NCBI RefSeq assembly: GCF_000473105.1
Contig: NZ_KI421498.1
Location: 62,001 to 126,000, forward strand
Reading direction: 5' to 3'
DNA from: Phaeobacter inhibens DSM 16374
GTDB lineage: Bacteria > Pseudomonadota > Alphaproteobacteria > Rhodobacterales > Rhodobacteraceae
DNA length: 64,000 nucleotides
Shown: piece after piece, positions 27,597-36,850 of the stretch
How positions within the stretch are numbered: the first letter of the stretch is position 1
Layout: the number at the start of each line of letters is the position of its first letter
The notes under the pieces: generated by a model
Told to the model about the DNA's origin: nothing
Database searches by the model: none
What the model saw: the letters and a program-made list of their open reading frames with translations, nothing else
Translations under genes and position numbers: made by a program

Positions 27597-27896
27597 ATGA
27601 CCAGCCAGACCAGCCAGACCAGCCAGACCAACGAGACCAGCCGGGGGGACCTGAAAACCCACGCCACCCTGTTTGACAGCATGGCGGAGACCGTCGGTCT
27701 TGATCTTCAGGAGGAGGCGATTTCCGGCCGGCTGCGCTTTGATGAGATCAGCGAAGCGGTGCTGCGCTGCACCCGCTGCGGTGGCGTCAGCGCCTGCCGC
27801 AAATGGCTCGACAAGGGGCTGCGTCCAGGTGCGGAGGCCCCCGATTTCTGCCGCAACCGCGACCTTCTGGCCTATCTGAACGAGGATGAGGTCTAG
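27597..27896 (+). CDS. DUF6455 family protein, first of a tandem pair
   Basis: 99-residue cytoplasmic protein of the small Cys-containing alphaproteobacterial DUF6455 type. The core has paired cysteines, RCTRCGGVSACRKWL, and a later FCRN, which could bind iron or another metal. The N-terminus contains an unusual tandem TSQ TSQ TSQ run encoded by 9-base repeats. ATG 27597 is used; an ATG at 27576 lies upstream. A second DUF6455 gene with the same Cys spacing follows at 27993. Function unknown. Confidence 0.8.
   Translation: MTSQTSQTSQTNETSRGDLKTHATLFDSMAETVGLDLQEEAISGRLRFDEISEAVLRCTRCGGVSACRKWLDKGLRPGAEAPDFCRNRDLLAYLNEDEV
27598..27646 (+). repeat. 9-base in-frame tandem repeat
   Basis: Three near-identical copies of a 9-base unit (ACCAGCCAG) followed by two degenerate copies, encoding TSQ-TSQ-TSQ-TNE-TSR at the start of the first DUF6455 gene. 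Copy changes would stay in frame and alter only the N-terminal length. Confidence 0.85.
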
Positions 27897-27992
27897 AAAC
27901 AGATCACGGGAGTGCATCTCTCGACTGATTTCGACCGGGCCGAAACCTCGGCGCCATGTCCCTCTCATTCGATCCTCACAGGAGACCCTGAT

Positions 27993-28259
27993 ATGTATCC
28001 CTTGGGCCACCCGCTGCATCACCTGCGTCTGATCAAACGGATGGGACAGGCGTGCGGCGCTGATCTGACCGCCAGTTTCGCGGCGGGACAGATCACACAG
28101 ACGGATTGGGCCGATATGGTGACCCGCTGCCGTGGCTGCCGTGAGGTGGCCCGTTGCGAGGCGTTTCTGGATCAGATCGACCGCACCGCAGTCACCACGC
28201 CAAAGGCGCCACTGCAGGGCTGCCGCAATGGGGACGCGCTGCTCCGGCTGCGGAACTAA
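27993..28259 (+). CDS. DUF6455 family protein, second of a tandem pair
   Basis: 88-residue paralog of the preceding gene product. It shows the same layout: helical N-terminus, RCRGCREVARCEAFL cysteine cluster and a late GCRNGDALLRL. The conserved cysteines (CxxCx5C and a fourth in CRN) hint at metal binding. CAGGAG lies about eight bases before ATG 27993. Its TAA stop overlaps the stop codon of the convergent DCC gene on the other strand. The function is unknown; tandem duplication is visible from the shared Cys pattern. Confidence 0.82.
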   Translation: MYPLGHPLHHLRLIKRMGQACGADLTASFAAGQITQTDWADMVTRCRGCREVARCEAFLDQIDRTAVTTPKAPLQGCRNGDALLRLRN

Positions 28260-28645
28260 GCGTGGCTGCTGCGCCGCTGACGCATCCGATGCCAGCGAAA
28301 AAGCACCGGCGCCAGAATGTAGTCATATAGGGCGGAGGCAAGCTGGCGCAGCCCCGGCAGCCCAACCACACGCGCCACCCAGCGATACCCCGGCATCTGC
28401 GCCCAAAGCACCAGAAACGCGGGAATGCCACTCAGCACCTCGCCCTGATGCCGCACATGCAACCGCCGTGCGGCCTGATCGGCATCAACGCCCCAGCGCG
28501 CCAGATCTTCTGAATTGAGGTCATCAAAGCGCAGCGGCAGCTCCCGCTGCTCCGCCAGATTTGCATAATGCCGGATCTCAATACTGCACACCGGGCAGTC
28601 CCCGTTATAGAGGATCTCGGTGGTGTCGTCCTGAGGGGTTGGCAT
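28256..28645 (-). CDS. DCC family thiol-disulfide oxidoreductase (DUF393)
   Basis: 129-residue DUF393 protein named for its DxxCxxC motif, here NGDCPVCSIEIRHYA near residue 16, resembling a thioredoxin-like redox site. The C-terminal part (AFLVLWAQMPGYRWVARVVGLPGLR, then the final ALYDYILAPVLFRWHRMRQRR) is the usual tail of the family. ATG 28645 has GGAGG upstream. It is convergent with the second DUF6455 gene, overlapping by four bases. A role in disulfide exchange is inferred from the motif only. Confidence 0.88.
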   Translation of the reverse strand: MPTPQDDTTEILYNGDCPVCSIEIRHYANLAEQRELPLRFDDLNSEDLARWGVDADQAARRLHVRHQGEVLSGIPAFLVLWAQMPGYRWVARVVGLPGLRQLASALYDYILAPVLFRWHRMRQRRSSHA

Positions 28646-28940
28646 GGCACGATGCCTCCTAGCTGGATGATTACATTGAAAATATAGCTGCGACCGGGCG
28701 CAAGGGGAGAGGCGGATGGTCACACCTGCGCTTGAAATGGATAGGGTCATACCCTCCCAATCCACGTTGAACGGAGCTCGACTGGTAGCAGTGGATAAGT
28801 GACTGCGCGCTGGGAGGCGTCAGGGATCATGACACTTTCTATCTCAGCCTTTGCAATGACCCATAAGTTGTGCAAAATCAGCGTATGATTGTATCACCTA
28901 TAGGTTTTTACTGTATTTGCGAGAGGGGCTTTGACGCATC

Positions 28941-30293
28941 ATGGAGAGACCAGAATATCTTAAACAAGGAGAGCCTGCGCGTCTTTTTCCGGTTTTGTCC
29001 AACAACTCCAAAGAGGGCCGGACGACCTCGATTCTCTTGGCGTGCCTTTCCAAAGTTGAGGAACTTGCATCAGAGTTGCTCGCGTCTTTGGGTCAACGAA
29101 CTGGTAAACGCACCACGATAGAGACGTTCACGGAAGTCGTTTTTGATGGTCAGAAAGAGGGGAGCAAAGACCGTCCTGACGGGCTGATCGTCGTAAAAAA
29201 CGGTTCTCGGGAATGGCGGGCCATGGTGGAGGCGAAGATCGGCAACAATCCCCTGACAGCAGAGCAAATTGAAAAATACCGCAGCTTGTCAAAGGATAAC
29301 GGGATTGACTGCGTCATTACAATTTCCAATCAGTTTGCGACCTTGCCCGCTAGCCATCCGTTAGAAGAGGTCCGTAAAAGCCGGTCGAAGATTCCTGTTT
29401 TTCACTGGTCATGGATGTTTGTTCTGACAGCGGTTGATTTGTTGATTAGCAACGATGGCGTGGAAGATGATGATCAGCGTGTATTACTGAACGAATTGAG
29501 GCGGTTTTTGACCCATGAAAGTGCAGGTATTCGCGGGTTTGATCGAATGCCGCCAGAATGGAGTGAACTCAACAAATTGGTCTCTGCTGGTGGTAAGATA
29601 CTTGCGAAATCATCAGAGGCGATTTGCGTATTGGACGCTTGGCATCAAGAAACCAAGGACCTCTCCTTGATCTTAAGTAGACAGACGGAAGCAAGTGTCA
29701 GAGAGCGCTTAAATAGGAAACACGCAAAAAATCCTGCAGATCGTCACAAAGATGAGTTGAACCAGCTAAGGGAAACTCATCAACTGCAAGTTAGCTTTGA
29801 TATACCTAATGCGGCTGCCCCACTGGAGGTCGTCGCGGACCTTAATCGTAGAACGATTCAAGCCGGAATGACACTCAGGGCACCAGAAGATAAAAAGTCA
29901 TCGAAAGCACGATTGAATTGGCTGCTTCGTCAATTGAAAAGTGATGTTGGTAGTGATCTGTTTGTTCGTATGACTTGGCCCGGGCGCAGTGAAGATACCC
30001 ATTTTCCCTTGGTAGAATTGGTGGCGGACCCAGATCTCTGCGAAAAAGACAAAACCGGACTGCAAGTCGTAAGTTTTCATATCTATGTAGCAAAGCGCTT
30101 GGGGGCAAAATTTACCCAGCAGACCAATTTTATTGCGGAGCTTGAAATGATTGTCCCGAAATTCTATCGCGAGGTTGGCCAAGATCTATCTTCTTGGAGG
30201 AAACCTGCACCTAGAATTCGAGAGTCTCAGACCGACGTCAGTGTGCAATCGATTGAAGATGAAGCAGAAGTGGCGGCGCTAAGGGCGCAGTGA
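28941..30293 (+). CDS. PD-(D/E)XK nuclease-like orphan protein
   Basis: 450-residue protein of unknown family. Residues ~66-113 form a convincing restriction-endonuclease-like core: Pro79-Asp80 in RPDGLIVV, Glu97-Ala98-Lys99 in MVEAKIG, and Gln109 in EQIEKY, the Q-x3-Y helix common in PD-(D/E)XK enzymes. The rest (~200-450) is charged and mostly helical with a C-terminal acidic tail. Base composition is clearly lower in GC than the neighbours and codon use differs, suggesting recent acquisition. It sits alone between the DCC gene and rimO (stop codons 20 bases apart). The possible role is defence or repair, but there is no partner gene, methylase or helicase beside it. Confidence 0.75.
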   Translation: MERPEYLKQGEPARLFPVLSNNSKEGRTTSILLACLSKVEELASELLASLGQRTGKRTTIETFTEVVFDGQKEGSKDRPDGLIVVKNGSREWRAMVEAKIGNNPLTAEQIEKYRSLSKDNGIDCVITISNQFATLPASHPLEEVRKSRSKIPVFHWSWMFVLTAVDLLISNDGVEDDDQRVLLNELRRFLTHESAGIRGFDRMPPEWSELNKLVSAGGKILAKSSEAICVLDAWHQETKDLSLILSRQTEASVRERLNRKHAKNPADRHKDELNQLRETHQLQVSFDIPNAAAPLEVVADLNRRTIQAGMTLRAPEDKKSSKARLNWLLRQLKSDVGSDLFVRMTWPGRSEDTHFPLVELVADPDLCEKDKTGLQVVSFHIYVAKRLGAKFTQQTNFIAELEMIVPKFYREVGQDLSSWRKPAPRIRESQTDVSVQSIEDEAEVAALRAQ

Positions 30294-30312
30294 GTGTTGT
30301 GGATGCGGCGGT

Positions 30313-31734
30313 TTAGCCAGCCCTGACGCCCCACAGATCATACTCCCCCGCCTCATCAACTTCAACGGTGACCAATTCGCCGACCTGCAACCCGTCAGTG
30401 CTCTCATCGATAAACAGATTGCCGTCGATCTCCGGTGCGTCGGCCTTGGTGCGGCAGGTGGCGATGCCGTCTTCGTCGATGTCGTCCACGATCACCTGCA
30501 TCGTCTGGCCGACCTTGGCCGCCAGCTTGGCTTCGGAAATCGCCTGCGCTTTCTCCATGAAGCGGTCCCAGCGGTCCTGTTTCACCTCTTCCGGCACGTG
30601 ATCGGCCAGATCGTTGGACCGTGCGCCATCGACGTTCTCATATTTGAAACAGCCCACACGATCCAGCTGCGCCTCGTCCATCCAGTCGAGCAGATGCTGG
30701 AACTCCGCCTCCGTCTCGCCGGGGTAGCCGACGATGAAGGTGGAGCGCAGGGTGATATCCGGGCAGGTCGCGCGCCAGGCGTTGATTTCATCCAGCGTCT
30801 TGGCCGCTGCGGCAGGCCGGGCCATGCGGCGCAGCACATCCGGGTGGGCGTGCTGGAACGGGATGTCCAGATAGGGCAGCAGCGCATTGTCCGGGTCCGC
30901 CATCAACGGGATCAACTCGCGCACATGCGGGTAGGGGTAGACATAGTGCAACCGCACCCACAGCTCATCCGCGGGGGCCAGTCGGCCCAGCTCACGGCTC
31001 AGATCCTGAATATGGCTGCGGACCTCACCATCTTTCCACGGGTTCACGTCATATTTGCGATCCAGCCCATAGGCAGAGGTATCCTGCGAAATCACCAACA
31101 GCTCGCGCACGCCCGCATCCACCAGTTTTTCCGCCTCACGTAGAACCGCATGGGCGGGACGGGAGGCCAGTTTGCCGCGCATGTCGGGGATGATGCAGAA
31201 TTTGCACTTGTGGTTGCAGCCCTCGGAGATCTTCAGATAGCTGAAGTGGCGCGGCGTCAGCTTGACGCCCGCAGCAGGCAGCAGATCCACGTAAGGGTTG
31301 GGCGAGGGCGGCACGGCGGCGTGCACCGCATCCAGCACCTGTTCATATTGATGCGGGCCGGTCACCGCCAGAATGCGCGGATGATGCGCGCGAATATAAT
31401 CCGGTTCTGCGCCCAGACAGCCGGTGACAATTACCTTGCCGTTTTCCTTCAGCGCCTCGCCAATGGCTTCCAGGCTCTCGGCCTTGGCACTGTCGAGAAA
31501 GCCGCAGGTGTTCACGATCACCGCATCGGCCCCGGAGTAATCCGGCGACACGCCATAGCCCTCGGCGCGCAGCCGCGTCAGGATCCGCTCGCTATCGACC
31601 AGCGCCTTGGGGCAGCCCAGCGACACCATGCCAAGGGTCGGCTGCCCGTCACGGGGCGCATCGCCAAGCCGGGGCTTGGGCGCAAGATCGGGGCGAAGGC
31701 TGGGCGGATTGGTGGAACCGGGTGTCTGTGTCAT
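30313..31734 (-). CDS. rimO: Ribosomal protein S12 methylthiotransferase
   Basis: 473-residue radical-SAM methylthiotransferase that modifies Asp in ribosomal protein S12. It has an N-terminal UPF0004 domain with Cys residues ([31 protein letters not shown]) and a radical SAM motif GCNHKCKFC, then the TRAM domain at the C-terminus. ATG 31734 is used because the conserved MVSLGCPK block lies about 35 residues later, as is usual; the open frame upstream is unrelated. It has an unusually Pro-rich leader of ~35 residues. Convergent with the nuclease-like gene; an apparent gene remnant lies upstream. Confidence 0.95.
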   Translation of the reverse strand: MTQTPGSTNPPSLRPDLAPKPRLGDAPRDGQPTLGMVSLGCPKALVDSERILTRLRAEGYGVSPDYSGADAVIVNTCGFLDSAKAESLEAIGEALKENGKVIVTGCLGAEPDYIRAHHPRILAVTGPHQYEQVLDAVHAAVPPSPNPYVDLLPAAGVKLTPRHFSYLKISEGCNHKCKFCIIPDMRGKLASRPAHAVLREAEKLVDAGVRELLVISQDTSAYGLDRKYDVNPWKDGEVRSHIQDLSRELGRLAPADELWVRLHYVYPYPHVRELIPLMADPDNALLPYLDIPFQHAHPDVLRRMARPAAAAKTLDEINAWRATCPDITLRSTFIVGYPGETEAEFQHLLDWMDEAQLDRVGCFKYENVDGARSNDLADHVPEEVKQDRWDRFMEKAQAISEAKLAAKVGQTMQVIVDDIDEDGIATCRTKADAPEIDGNLFIDESTDGLQVGELVTVEVDEAGEYDLWGVRAG

Positions 31735-31831
31735 GGCCGGGCATATATCAGGACTGCGGCAGGAGGCAAGGAAAACGGGGGGCTGGCCGAAAGGGAAGAA
31801 CGGTGGACGGCAGAACGCCCCGCGAACTAAA

Positions 31832-32302
31832 GCAATCTGTTCTTCCATCCGCCACCTCCTCGCCCAACAAGGCCTCCCTGAAGACGAACACTTCTTCTTC
31901 CGTCGGGAGATGCAGTTTGCGAGCAAGATCGGCTCGATCTGGCAGCGGCTGCCCTATCTGCTGTTTGGCCTGTTCTCCGAATACGGCTCTTCCATTCTGC
32001 GGCCGACGCTGTGGCTCTTGGGTGTTTGGGCTTTCGGCTTTGCCGCCTTCTGGGGCTATCTCTCCGGTTGCTGCGTGCCCGCGCCGGACGGTGTGATTGA
32101 ACGCCCGATGGGCGCGGCCATGGGCTTGAGCGTCTCCAACCTCTTTCCGCTGTTCGGGTTCGGGCGGCTCTACTTCGGTGCGGAGTTTATGCAGAGCTTG
32201 CCAGCGGTGCTGAAAACCCTCTCCGGCCTCCAGACCGTTGTCAGCCTGCCGCTCTTGTTTTTCCTCGGCCTTGGCCTGCGGCAGCGGTTCCGCCTCCGGT
32301 AA
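31832..32302 (+). pseudogene. Remnant of a pentapeptide-repeat-type membrane protein
   Basis: An open stretch whose translation ([19 protein letters not shown], then RREM, then two hydrophobic helices YLLFGLFSEYGSS and LWLLGVWAFGFAAFWGYL, ending TVVSLPLLFFLGLGLRQRF) matches the C-terminal membrane end I associate with larger pentapeptide-repeat proteins of Rhodobacteraceae. The repeat-bearing N-terminal part is absent: to the left lies the rimO start in the opposite direction. No good start codon or ribosome site is seen, so this is probably a decayed 3' fragment, though a short expressed membrane protein cannot be ruled out. Confidence 0.55.
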
Positions 32303-32446
32303 CAGCATCCAATAGCGCGAGGGGGCAGGAGCCGAGTGTGGATTACCACTGGCATACAGCATCACATCCTTTATTGCGCCCGGCCTCGCAGGCGGTAAGC
32401 TGCGCAAAACCCCGCGGGAACAGGGGGCAAGGCAAGAGGTGCGGTG

Positions 32447-34399
32447 ATGAAGCTGATAATCCGGGTTGTAATAGCGCTGGTGGTGGCCATGGTGCTGCTG
32501 TTGGGCGCGCTGCTGCTGCTGCCGGGGGAGAAACTGGCCCAGCTGGCCGCCGCCCAGATCGAGAAACAGACCGGGCGCACAGTGACCTTTGGTGGTCGTG
32601 TCGGCTATACGCTCTGGCCGACGCTGGGGGTGAAGGCGGACCGGGTGGCGCTGTCCAACGCCCCCTGGGCCGGACCAGAGCCAATGTTGACCGCGGAGCG
32701 GCTGACCATCGGTGTCGCGGCGGCGGATCTGATCGCAGGCAAGGTCCGGGTGACCGAACTCTCAGCGGTATTGCCGCAACTCAATCTCAGCACGCGCGCG
32801 GATGGCACCGGCAACTGGGTGTTGGATCCCGCCAGTGACGGCGAGACCAAGGCCGTGCCAGCCACACCCGGCAGTATGGACAGCCTGCCGGTCAGCATTG
32901 AGGCGCTGAACCTCACCGGAGCCACATTGCGCTACGCCCCCCATGGCGAGACACCGGTTGAAATGAAACAGATCGACCTGGCGCTGCAATGGCCGGATCC
33001 CACAGGCACTGTGGTTGCCGAGATCACCCTGCGGCCAGCTGGCGATCCGGTGCAGATCGAAGCTGAGATCGGCACGTTTGAAGCGTTTCTGGCGGGGCAG
33101 GTGTCCTCTGTTGGGGCAACTGTGACGGCAGCGGATACAGTCCTGCGTTTTGATGGCCGGGCGAATACCGCCGGTGCCGCAACCGGACGGATGACCGGCA
33201 AAAGCACCGATCTGGCGCGCAGCCTGGCAGTTCTGGGTGCAGCGCAGGGGATCGAGGTCCCAGCGGTGAAGACCTGGCTGTTTGGTTCTGACGTCACCTA
33301 CACCACTGATGGACGTTTGGCGCTGCGCGATCTGACGCTGGAAGCCGATGCCAACAAGCTGCGTGGTGCTGCGGATGTCACCCTTGGCGATGTACCCAAA
33401 GTGACCGCGCGGCTGAGCGGTGGCCAGTTGGACCTGTCGGCATTGCTGCCCTCCGGTGACACTGATCTGCCCGCCGCCGCAGCGGCTGGGACCGGGGACG
33501 ATCCGGTCAACGATGGCTGGTCGCGTGAGCGTATGGACTTTGGCTGGCTGGCTGCCTTGAACACCGAAATTGCCTTGGATGTTCAAGGGGTCGAGACCGG
33601 ATCGGTCCGGCTGGGGCCGAGCAAGCTTGACCTGTCACTGGACAACTCCCGTGCGGTTCTGAAATTCCAACCTGCCACCGTGTTTGACGGCCAGTTGCAG
33701 GGGCAAGTGGTGGTCAACAATCGCAATGGTCTGTCGGTGGGCGGGAAGCTGAGCTTTCAGAATATCCGACTGGAACAGGCGCTGGGGCAGACCATGGGCT
33801 ATGACCGCCTAAATGGCGAGGCTTTGGGCGAGCTCGAGTATCTGGGCGTCGGCAATTCGGTGGCAGAGATCATGTCTTCGCTTAGCGGCAAGGGGTGGCT
33901 GGAGGTCGGTAAGGGCTTCTTTACCGGGTTTGACCTGGAACAGCTGATGCGCAGCGGCAGTGGCAACGGTGGTAGCACGGTGTTTGATCAGCTGACCGCC
34001 AGCTACTCGATGGAAGGTGGCAATCTGACCAATAACGATCTGCTCCTGACCCTGCGCGGCTTGCGGGCCGAGGGGGAGGGACGCATCGGACTCGGGGCGC
34101 AGGATCTGGACTATCTCTTTACCCCCAGCCTGCAACGTGGCGATGGCAGCACCCGTCTGTCGATCCCCGTGGCCATCACCGGCCCATGGAGCGACCCCAA
34201 GATCCGTCCGGATCTGAAACGTGCGCTGGAGCCGGAAATCGACGCGGTGGAACAACAGGCCAAGGATCGCCTGCGCGAGAAGCTGAGCGAAGAGCTGGAT
34301 ACAGAGATCGCGCCAGAGCAGGACATCAATGACGCCATCCGCGACCGGATTGAGAAAGAGGCCAAGGATCAGCTGCTGCGGCTTCTCGGCGGCGATTGA
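32447..34399 (+). CDS. AsmA family protein
   Basis: 650-residue protein with an N-terminal TM helix (LIIRVVIALVVAMVLLLGALLLL, residues 3-24) followed by a large periplasmic part with AsmA hallmarks. These include the N-terminal VGYTLWPTLGVKADRVALSNAP segment and the C-terminal AsmA_2 domain (FDGQLQGQVVVNNRNG, then LTNNDLLLTLRGLRAEGEG). AsmA-like proteins shape the envelope and may carry phospholipids between membranes. The C-terminal ~50 residues are a charged helix (KDRLREKLSEELDTE). ATG 32447 is used with AGAGG upstream; a GTG lies three bases earlier. A hairpin at 34447 follows. Confidence 0.9.
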   Translation: MKLIIRVVIALVVAMVLLLGALLLLPGEKLAQLAAAQIEKQTGRTVTFGGRVGYTLWPTLGVKADRVALSNAPWAGPEPMLTAERLTIGVAAADLIAGKVRVTELSAVLPQLNLSTRADGTGNWVLDPASDGETKAVPATPGSMDSLPVSIEALNLTGATLRYAPHGETPVEMKQIDLALQWPDPTGTVVAEITLRPAGDPVQIEAEIGTFEAFLAGQVSSVGATVTAADTVLRFDGRANTAGAATGRMTGKSTDLARSLAVLGAAQGIEVPAVKTWLFGSDVTYTTDGRLALRDLTLEADANKLRGAADVTLGDVPKVTARLSGGQLDLSALLPSGDTDLPAAAAAGTGDDPVNDGWSRERMDFGWLAALNTEIALDVQGVETGSVRLGPSKLDLSLDNSRAVLKFQPATVFDGQLQGQVVVNNRNGLSVGGKLSFQNIRLEQALGQTMGYDRLNGEALGELEYLGVGNSVAEIMSSLSGKGWLEVGKGFFTGFDLEQLMRSGSGNGGSTVFDQLTASYSMEGGNLTNNDLLLTLRGLRAEGEGRIGLGAQDLDYLFTPSLQRGDGSTRLSIPVAITGPWSDPKIRPDLKRALEPEIDAVEQQAKDRLREKLSEELDTEIAPEQDINDAIRDRIEKEAKDQLLRLLGGD

Positions 34400-34446
34400 T
34401 CCAGCCACCAGACTCTAGTGGCCAGATCCCACAGTGCCCTACAACA

Positions 34447-34473
34447 GAAAACGCCCGCCAAAGGCGGGCGTCT
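34447..34473 (-). terminator. Terminator of the phosphomannomutase gene, possibly shared
   Basis: 9-bp stem ACGCCCGCC (34451-34459), AAA loop, GGCGGGCGT (34463-34471). The T-run is best on the minus strand (TTTTCTG after the stem), so it mainly ends the leftward mutase transcript. It lies about 50 bases after the AsmA stop and may also work rightward. Confidence 0.8.
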
Positions 34474-34494
34474 CTATGTCAGCTGTCGGAGTGA

Positions 34495-35991
34495 TCAAAA
34501 AGTTTGATCATAGTCACCGACCAGCGGTTCGGTGCGGATCACTGCGTCAATCTCGGCAAAGATCTGGCGCAGTTCCGCCTCGCTCTCGCTGCTTTCGCAA
34601 ACCACGACGAGGTTGGGCGTATTAGACGATGCCCGCACCAACCCCCACGACCCATTATCAAGGATCACACGCGCCCCATTCACGGTGACGACCTCCTTGA
34701 TGGGGCGGTCTGCCAGCGTCTCACCCGCCTTAGCCTTGGCGACCAGCTTTGCCACCAGGCGCTCCAGCACGGTGTATTTCTCGGTGTCGGCGCAATAGGG
34801 CGACATGGTTGGGGTCGCCCAGGTCTTGGGCAGCGCTTTCCTGAGGTCGGACATGCTCTTGTCCGGGTTGCGGTCCATCAGCTTGCAGATCTCGACCGCG
34901 ACCCGCATGCCGCAGTCATAGCCCCGGCCCACAGGTTCAGCGAGGAAATAGTGGCCGGACTTTTCAAATCCCGCCAGCGCGCCGATCTCCTTCACCCGCC
35001 GTTTCATGTGGCTGTGACCGGTTTTCCAATAGTCCGCCGTCACGCCATTGGCCTTCAGCTCGGGATCAGAGGCAAACAGCCCGGTGGATTTCACATCTGC
35101 GACAAAGGTCGAATTCGGGTAAAGCTTGCTCAGATCCCGCGCCATGATGACGCCAACCTTATCGGCAAAGATCTCTTCGCCCTCATCATCCACCACGCCG
35201 CAACGATCGCCATCGCCATCAAAGCCAAGCGCCATATCGGCGCCAGAGGCCTTCACGCTGGCGGACATATCGTGCAGCATTTCCATGGCTTCGGGGTTCG
35301 GGTTGTAGTGTGGGAAGGTATAGTCCAGCGCATTGTGGCTATCGACGACCTCAACGCCCATCCGTTCGAACAGCTCCGGCGCAAAGGCTGAGGCGGTGCC
35401 ATTGCCGGTGGCGCAGACCACCTTCAGCGGGCGGGACATTTTGAAATCGCCGACCAGATCATCGAGATAGGCCTCTTTCACGCCATCCACGAACTGATAA
35501 GAACCGCCGGGACGGGCGACACCCTCACCATTCAGGACAATGTCCCGCAGCTCACCCATTTCGTCCGGGCCGTGGGTCAGCGGGCGTTCAAAGCCCATCT
35601 TGACCCCGGTCCAGCCGTTGGGGTTGTGGCTGGCGGTGACCATGGCGACGGCAGGCACATCCAGATGGAACTGGGCGAAATAGGCCATGGGTGACAGGGC
35701 CGGGCCGATATCGCGCACTTCGATACCCGCCTGCATCAGGCCGATGATCAGCGCGTGTTTGATGGCGACCGAATAGTCGCGGTAATCATTCGCCACTGCG
35801 ATCACCGGCGGGATGCCACGCTTGTGCATCTGGGTGCCCAGTCCCAGCCCCAGCGCGGTCATGCCGGGCAGGTTGATTTCCTCAGGGTATTTCCAGCGCG
35901 CGTCATATTCGCGAAAACCGGTGGGCGTGATCATCGGATCGCGCAGAAAGCTCCAGGTGTTCGGGCGCACCTCGGGGATGGGTTTGGTCAT
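34495..35991 (-). CDS. Phosphomannomutase/phosphoglucomutase
   Basis: 498-residue alpha-D-phosphohexomutase interconverting mannose-6-P/mannose-1-P or glucose-6-P/glucose-1-P for nucleotide-sugar and exopolysaccharide synthesis. It has the catalytic serine loop TASHNPNGWTG (Ser121), the metal loop FDGDGDRCGV, the sugar loop in EKSGHYF and the phosphate loop near RASSNTPNLVV. The length is normal for the alphaproteobacterial form. First gene downstream of a polysaccharide export block (kdsA, KpsE-like, KpsT-like), consistent with a role in surface polysaccharide precursors. AlgC or ManB naming is not decidable from sequence alone. Confidence 0.9.
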   Translation of the reverse strand: MTKPIPEVRPNTWSFLRDPMITPTGFREYDARWKYPEEINLPGMTALGLGLGTQMHKRGIPPVIAVANDYRDYSVAIKHALIIGLMQAGIEVRDIGPALSPMAYFAQFHLDVPAVAMVTASHNPNGWTGVKMGFERPLTHGPDEMGELRDIVLNGEGVARPGGSYQFVDGVKEAYLDDLVGDFKMSRPLKVVCATGNGTASAFAPELFERMGVEVVDSHNALDYTFPHYNPNPEAMEMLHDMSASVKASGADMALGFDGDGDRCGVVDDEGEEIFADKVGVIMARDLSKLYPNSTFVADVKSTGLFASDPELKANGVTADYWKTGHSHMKRRVKEIGALAGFEKSGHYFLAEPVGRGYDCGMRVAVEICKLMDRNPDKSMSDLRKALPKTWATPTMSPYCADTEKYTVLERLVAKLVAKAKAGETLADRPIKEVVTVNGARVILDNGSWGLVRASSNTPNLVVVCESSESEAELRQIFAEIDAVIRTEPLVGDYDQTF

Positions 35992-36012
35992 GGGATTACG
36001 CTCTCTTGTAGA

Positions 36013-36846
36013 TCAGATGCGGATAGGGTCGGCCTTGGCCAGCGCATCAAAGCGCATCAGCGTCTCGATCAGTTTTGGCATCTGGTCCAGATAGATCATG
36101 TTCGGCCCGTCGCTGGGGGCATTGTCCGGATCTTCGTGGGTTTCAATGAAGACCGAGGCGATACCAAGCGACACCGCCGCCCGCGCCATCAGCGGCGCAA
36201 ACTCGCGCTGTCCGCCGGTGGAGCCGCCCTTGCCGCCGGGCTGCTGCACGGAATGGGTTGCATCCATCACCACCGGATAGCCACCTTTGGCCATCTGCGG
36301 CAGGGACCGCATGTCTGCCACCAGCGTGTTATAGCCAAAGGAGGTGCCACGTTCGGTCAGAAGGATATTGGTGTTGCCAGTGCTTTCCACCTTGGCGACC
36401 ACATTGGCCATGTCCCAGGGCGCCAAAAACTGACCCTTCTTGATGTTCACGGCCTTGCCGGTCTTGCCCGCGGCCAGCAGCATATCGGTCTGGCGGCACA
36501 GGAAGGCAGGGATCTGCAGAATATCCACCGCCTCAGCTGCGACTGCACATTGCGCCTCGGTGTGGACATCGGTCAGCACCGGAACATCGAATTCCTTCGC
36601 GATTGTCTGCAGGACCTTCAGCCCCTCATCCACGCCCAGCCCACGTTTGCCGGAGAGCGAGGTGCGATTGGCCTTATCGTAGGACGCCTTGAAGACATAT
36701 TGCGCGCCATATTTGGCGCAGGCCTCTTTCATCTGACCCGCGATCATACGCGCGTGATCCAGGCTTTCCAGCTGGCAAGGGCCGGCAATGAGGGTCAGCG
36801 GGCGGTCATTGCCGATGCTGAGGTCGGCGACGGAGATATTTTTCAT
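36013..36846 (-). CDS. kdsA: 3-deoxy-8-phosphooctulonate synthase
   Basis: 277-residue enzyme condensing arabinose-5-phosphate with phosphoenolpyruvate to Kdo-8-phosphate, the precursor of Kdo for LPS and for the Kdo linker of group 2 type capsules. Diagnostic segments are LIAGPCQLESLDHARMIA, KASYDKANRTS, GLGVDEGLKVL, DVHTEAQ and MDATHSVQQPGG. It starts only four bases after the upstream KpsE-like gene, so it is in the capsule-export operon. In many genomes kdsA sits with LPS or cell-wall genes, so this placement points to the polysaccharide export function. Confidence 0.95.
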   Translation of the reverse strand: MKNISVADLSIGNDRPLTLIAGPCQLESLDHARMIAGQMKEACAKYGAQYVFKASYDKANRTSLSGKRGLGVDEGLKVLQTIAKEFDVPVLTDVHTEAQCAVAAEAVDILQIPAFLCRQTDMLLAAGKTGKAVNIKKGQFLAPWDMANVVAKVESTGNTNILLTERGTSFGYNTLVADMRSLPQMAKGGYPVVMDATHSVQQPGGKGGSTGGQREFAPLMARAAVSLGIASVFIETHEDPDNAPSDGPNMIYLDQMPKLIETLMRFDALAKADPIRI

Positions 36847-36850
36847 GGCG

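Noticed and set aside
30598-31830. Two consecutive rightward frames opposite rimO
   Set aside because: Shadows of rimO; amino-acid make-up is Arg/Gly/His-rich and lacks any motif.
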